Shown one piece after another: positions 4,679 to 7,368 of a DNA stretch of 7,368 nucleotides. The position numbers and the translations under genes are program-made. Positions within the stretch are counted from its first letter, which is position 1. The number at the start of each line of letters is the position of its first letter. The stretch is from assembly GCA_022447685.1 (NCBI GenBank), contig JAKVAO010000098.1, forward strand, positions 1-7,368, read 5' to 3'. The DNA comes from Candidatus Caenarcanales bacterium. Lineage in GTDB: Bacteria; Cyanobacteriota; Vampirovibrionia; LMEP-6097. A model generated the notes under the pieces. It worked only from the letters and a program-made list of their open reading frames with translations. It did no database searches and was not told the origin of the DNA.

Positions 4679-7284
4679 TTTAAAGCTTGGTATTTAGCAT
4701 AATTTTCAAGAAACTCTCTAGGGTATTGAATAATTTTTGAGATAACCTTAGGAATTTTACTAGAGGCAAGAAAAAGACTAGGAAGGAACTCCGGGATATT
4801 AACCCCATTTTCTTTTTTTGCATCGACTTTATCGATAACTTCAGAAGTTTTAAGAATTAAATCTTTAGAGTTTGTTTGATTAACTCCCTCTTTACTAATA
4901 TCAGTAAGGATTTCACTTAGATCTTCGAAGTAATTTTCATCAGCAAAAGCTTCAATAATTTTTTCAATTTCAGAATTGATTCCAGTTTGATCGAGGCTTC
5001 CTTTTAAATCTAGAAGCTTAATTAACATGTTACATTTCAAAAGTTCAGATTGATTTGAATCACTTAAATAGTTTTTAAGAGGCTTTGGAAGTGATTTGTT
5101 GATCTCAAGAAGATTTTTTCTAGCTTGGTTAAAATCACTTAAGGTATTTTTTACATTACTTGGATTAAGCTTTTTAATTAGATTAGGTAGGTTTTTAACA
5201 CTAAAATTATTAGCGACATTCATAATGAAATCTTTTTTGTTTTTGATCTTACTTAACTTAGGAGTAATCATCTTTCTAAAAGTATTTAAAAGAATGTTTT
5301 CAGAGTTTTTCAATTCATTAGAAATTTTGATTAAATCTTCAGAATTAAAAAGCCAGTCTCTGACTTCTTTATCTTGAATAATTTTTAATAAATCCTGGAT
5401 TTGTTCATTTGAAAAAGAACTAAGTAAATCTAAGTTATGTTCATTTTGAATGAACTCAAGTAACTTCTCAGGAGGTTTATGTTCTTTCATTTTTTCAGCA
5501 AGCCCGAGATCAATGAAACGAAAGTGCTCTTCACCTTTAAAAATATTTCCACCATGTGGATCTAGGTGAAAGACATTGTTTAACATGAAAGCATAGAGCT
5601 TACTTAAAAGTTTGTTGTCTTTTTCGGCTTCTTCTTCACTGTAGTTATTATCTTTTTCAAGTTTAGATAAAGATGGAGAATCATCAAAAGATTCAACCAT
5701 AATTTGAGAGTTAGACAGTGACTGGTCTGGTGTCGCTGTTTGTATTTTCATATCTCCTGAATCAAAGTTCTCTAAAGACTTTTGCATATTAAGCATAAAA
5801 TCCATTTCATTATTTAAATTACTTTCGATTTTAATGTCTTTAAGAATACGATCAACATAGTTAGGTACATAGTTTACGTTAAAATGTTCTTGAAGTTTTT
5901 TAGATGCGGTGTTGAACATTCGATTTAAATCTTGGCTTTCTTGGTCAAGATTCTTACCAGAAGTGATTTTTAAAACTTTTAGGACTTTTTTAATACCATC
6001 AATGCTAATTTTGAAAACGGTTTTCATACTTGCAGCAGCAAGTAATTTATCAAATTTAATTTTATCTTTTAAAGCAAAGATATTAGGCTGTGTAGATAAA
6101 CTGATTAGAAAAGATCTCATAGAACATGGGTTAGCATTCTCTTTTAAGTTTGCAAGTGCTTCAGTGAATTTTGGGAATTTCTTTTCTATAGAAGGTTGTG
6201 AAGAAAGAATTTGTGCAAGTTTAACTCCTGGAGCCTCATAAGCAGCTAAAATTTTAGCTGTCATCTCTTCAAAGCCATAATCATTTTCAATAGTTTCTTT
6301 ATTGAAAAGAGTGTTAATGACTCTCATTTTTTTCACTTCATCTTCAGATTCGAAGAGGTCTAAAAATACACTGTAGATGAGGTCTTTAAGTTTGTTATTT
6401 TTATCATCTCCGGGAATTTCTTGGTAGTATTTATCACGAATAAATTTATCGAAGAAAGCAGTTCTTAAATCTTTATGTTTTTCTTGGAACAGTCCTTCAT
6501 CACCGATGAAAATATTTTCAAGAGCATCTTTTCTAAATGAGTAGATGTCTTTGAACATGTCTTTTAGTTCGTTTAGTTTTACTTGTTTAAGATACTCTAA
6601 GCCATTTATATAATCTGGTTTTGTTTCATTTGCATCAATCATCCATGCTAAAGTTTGCATCTTTCGAACTAATAAGATTTTCTCTTTTCTTTCTTCAGCT
6701 GCTAGACCTTGTTCTTTGATTTTATCTATTTGATCTTCAAAGCTGCATTGATGCTCTTCTGCATTTGGACTTTGTAACTCGCGTTCTTCAAGCTCATATG
6801 CAAGATCATTATCAAAAAGCTGGTCTAATAGATTTCCAGTTGAGTCTTCTTCTGTTTGTCTAGTTAAGTTTTTGAAGCTAAATAAATCTATATATTTGTT
6901 TTCGAGGTCTTGAAAATTAAATTCGCTGTTAAAAATAGCTTTTTCTAAATATTCATCTCTTACAATTGATGGCTCATCCAGTATTGAGGTTATCAATTCA
7001 ATTTTTTCATCTAGCTTTTCAGTTTTATCAATATTAAGGTCATAGTATTTTTGTGATAAAAAAAATGATTTCTCTTTTTTTAGAAATGAATCTAGGAGCT
7101 GCTTTTGAGTGCTTTTGTCTAATGTGTCGAACCGCTTATTATTGAACATCTTATTAATCATTGTGTCTCTTGCATTAGATTTATAAGGTATTAATGTCGT
7201 AAGAGTTTCTATTAATTTTTCATTAGACGTGGACTTATCATTAAGTAAAGGTTGGATTTGTTTATGGCAGTTTCCAACTGCCAA
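4675..7284 (-). CDS. Large protein with divergent ABC1/UbiB-type (ADCK-like) kinase core
   Basis: The 869-residue protein has the ABC1/UbiB atypical kinase motifs in the right order. KLAQ at 355-358 stands in the place of KxGQ, AAAS at 416-419 is the alanine-rich nucleotide loop, and Lys436 in KVLK is the likely VAVK lysine. NEMDF (Glu493, Asp495) matches the ELD motif. LSNSQIMVESFDD resembles the hinge (VLVME), HLDPHGGN at 573-580 is the catalytic HxDPHxGN, and IDLG at 591-594 is the metal-binding DFG. Family members support ubiquinone or other lipid metabolism and are about 500-550 residues. Here a helical, charged N-terminal part of about 340 residues and a C-terminal part of about 270 residues are added, and no hydrophobic C-terminal anchor is seen. 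The Gly-to-Ala change in KxGQ is notable because that motif controls activity in studied members. Substrate unknown. The start is uncertain: TTG 7284 directly follows an in-frame TAG and sits in a hairpin; the first ATG is codon 42 (7161), preceded by a weak AAGAGA. Confidence 0.8.
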   Translation of the reverse strand: MAVGNCHKQIQPLLNDKSTSNEKLIETLTTLIPYKSNARDTMINKMFNNKRFDTLDKSTQKQLLDSFLKKEKSFFLSQKYYDLNIDKTEKLDEKIELITSILDEPSIVRDEYLEKAIFNSEFNFQDLENKYIDLFSFKNLTRQTEEDSTGNLLDQLFDNDLAYELEERELQSPNAEEHQCSFEDQIDKIKEQGLAAEERKEKILLVRKMQTLAWMIDANETKPDYINGLEYLKQVKLNELKDMFKDIYSFRKDALENIFIGDEGLFQEKHKDLRTAFFDKFIRDKYYQEIPGDDKNNKLKDLIYSVFLDLFESEDEVKKMRVINTLFNKETIENDYGFEEMTAKILAAYEAPGVKLAQILSSQPSIEKKFPKFTEALANLKENANPCSMRSFLISLSTQPNIFALKDKIKFDKLLAAASMKTVFKISIDGIKKVLKVLKITSGKNLDQESQDLNRMFNTASKKLQEHFNVNYVPNYVDRILKDIKIESNLNNEMDFMLNMQKSLENFDSGDMKIQTATPDQSLSNSQIMVESFDDSPSLSKLEKDNNYSEEEAEKDNKLLSKLYAFMLNNVFHLDPHGGNIFKGEEHFRFIDLGLAEKMKEHKPPEKLLEFIQNEHNLDLLSSFSNEQIQDLLKIIQDKEVRDWLFNSEDLIKISNELKNSENILLNTFRKMITPKLSKIKNKKDFIMNVANNFSVKNLPNLIKKLNPSNVKNTLSDFNQARKNLLEINKSLPKPLKNYLSDSNQSELLKCNMLIKLLDLKGSLDQTGINSEIEKIIEAFADENYFEDLSEILTDISKEGVNQTNSKDLILKTSEVIDKVDAKKENGVNIPEFLPSLFLASSKIPKVISKIIQYPREFLENYAKYQALN
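7265..7283. repeat. Hairpin/operator-like inverted repeat over the kinase-like gene start
   Basis: TGGCAGTT (7265-7272) and AACTGCCA (7276-7283) are perfect 8-bp arms around a three-base centre. The repeat covers the proposed TTG start codon of the minus-strand gene. It could hide the start in mRNA, act as an operator, or indicate that translation begins further downstream. No T-run follows, so it is not a terminator. Confidence 0.55.
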
Positions 7285-7318
7285 CTAATATGGAGTACAA
7301 ATTTAACTAAAAACTAAG

Positions 7319-7358
7319 AAAAAAGGCTCATAGATATAAAGCAAAAACCATATGAGCC
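7319..7358 (-). terminator. Intrinsic terminator of a minus-strand gene beyond the right edge
   Basis: On the minus strand GGCTCATA (7358-7351) pairs perfectly with TATGAGCC (7332-7325) and is followed at once by six T (7324-7319). The loop is 18 bases, longer than usual but tolerable. The gene it serves lies beyond 7368. It also separates that gene from the kinase-like gene, which therefore probably has its own promoter in the short stretch 7285-7318. Confidence 0.7.
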
Positions 7359-7368
7359 AATACAAACG

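Noticed and set aside
5096..6241. Plus-strand open frames of 93 and 110 codons within the kinase-like gene
   Set aside because: They are antisense to a long intact gene with ordered family motifs, and have no ribosome binding site or recognisable product.

Overview
The window is A+T-rich bacterial DNA with four protein-coding genes and little else. NuoD, a bacterial complex I subunit, fixes it as a bacterium with a proton-pumping NADH or ferredoxin dehydrogenase. Its sequence reads closer to the Thermus/Firmicutes/Cyanobacteriota style of NuoD than to the alphaproteobacterial or mitochondrial style. Combined with a stand-alone nuoD (as ndhH stands alone in many cyanobacteria) and a secreted protein built from tail-fibre-like modules, a non-photosynthetic Cyanobacteriota lineage (Vampirovibrionia/Melainabacteria) is possible. 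That placement is a guess that a database search would settle.

Layout. Positions 13-2097 (minus) encode a 694-residue exported repeat protein whose C-terminus is made of near-identical 41-residue (123-bp) repeats and ends in an unrelated 21-residue tail. Positions 2098-2453 are a non-coding stretch, visibly richer in G+C than its flanks and packed with inverted and direct repeats. Positions 2454-3617 (minus) are nuoD. A 74-bp divergent gap separates it from a plus-strand gene at 3692-4678 that has the arginase/agmatinase fold signature but has lost most metal-binding residues. That gene converges on, and overlaps by 4 bp, a minus-strand gene at 4675-7284 encoding an 869-residue protein with an atypical ABC1/UbiB-type kinase core. 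The right edge holds a hairpin with a T-run that looks like the terminator of a minus-strand gene lying outside the window.

The genes do not form one obvious operon or pathway. nuoD and the repeat-protein gene share a strand but are 356 bp apart, and only the repeat-protein gene has a strong ribosome binding site. The most unusual items are the apparently inactive ureohydrolase homologue, the greatly extended ABC1-like kinase with a changed KxGQ motif, and the structured intergenic element between nuoD and the repeat protein. No CRISPR array, tRNA, rRNA, transposase or integrase gene was seen.
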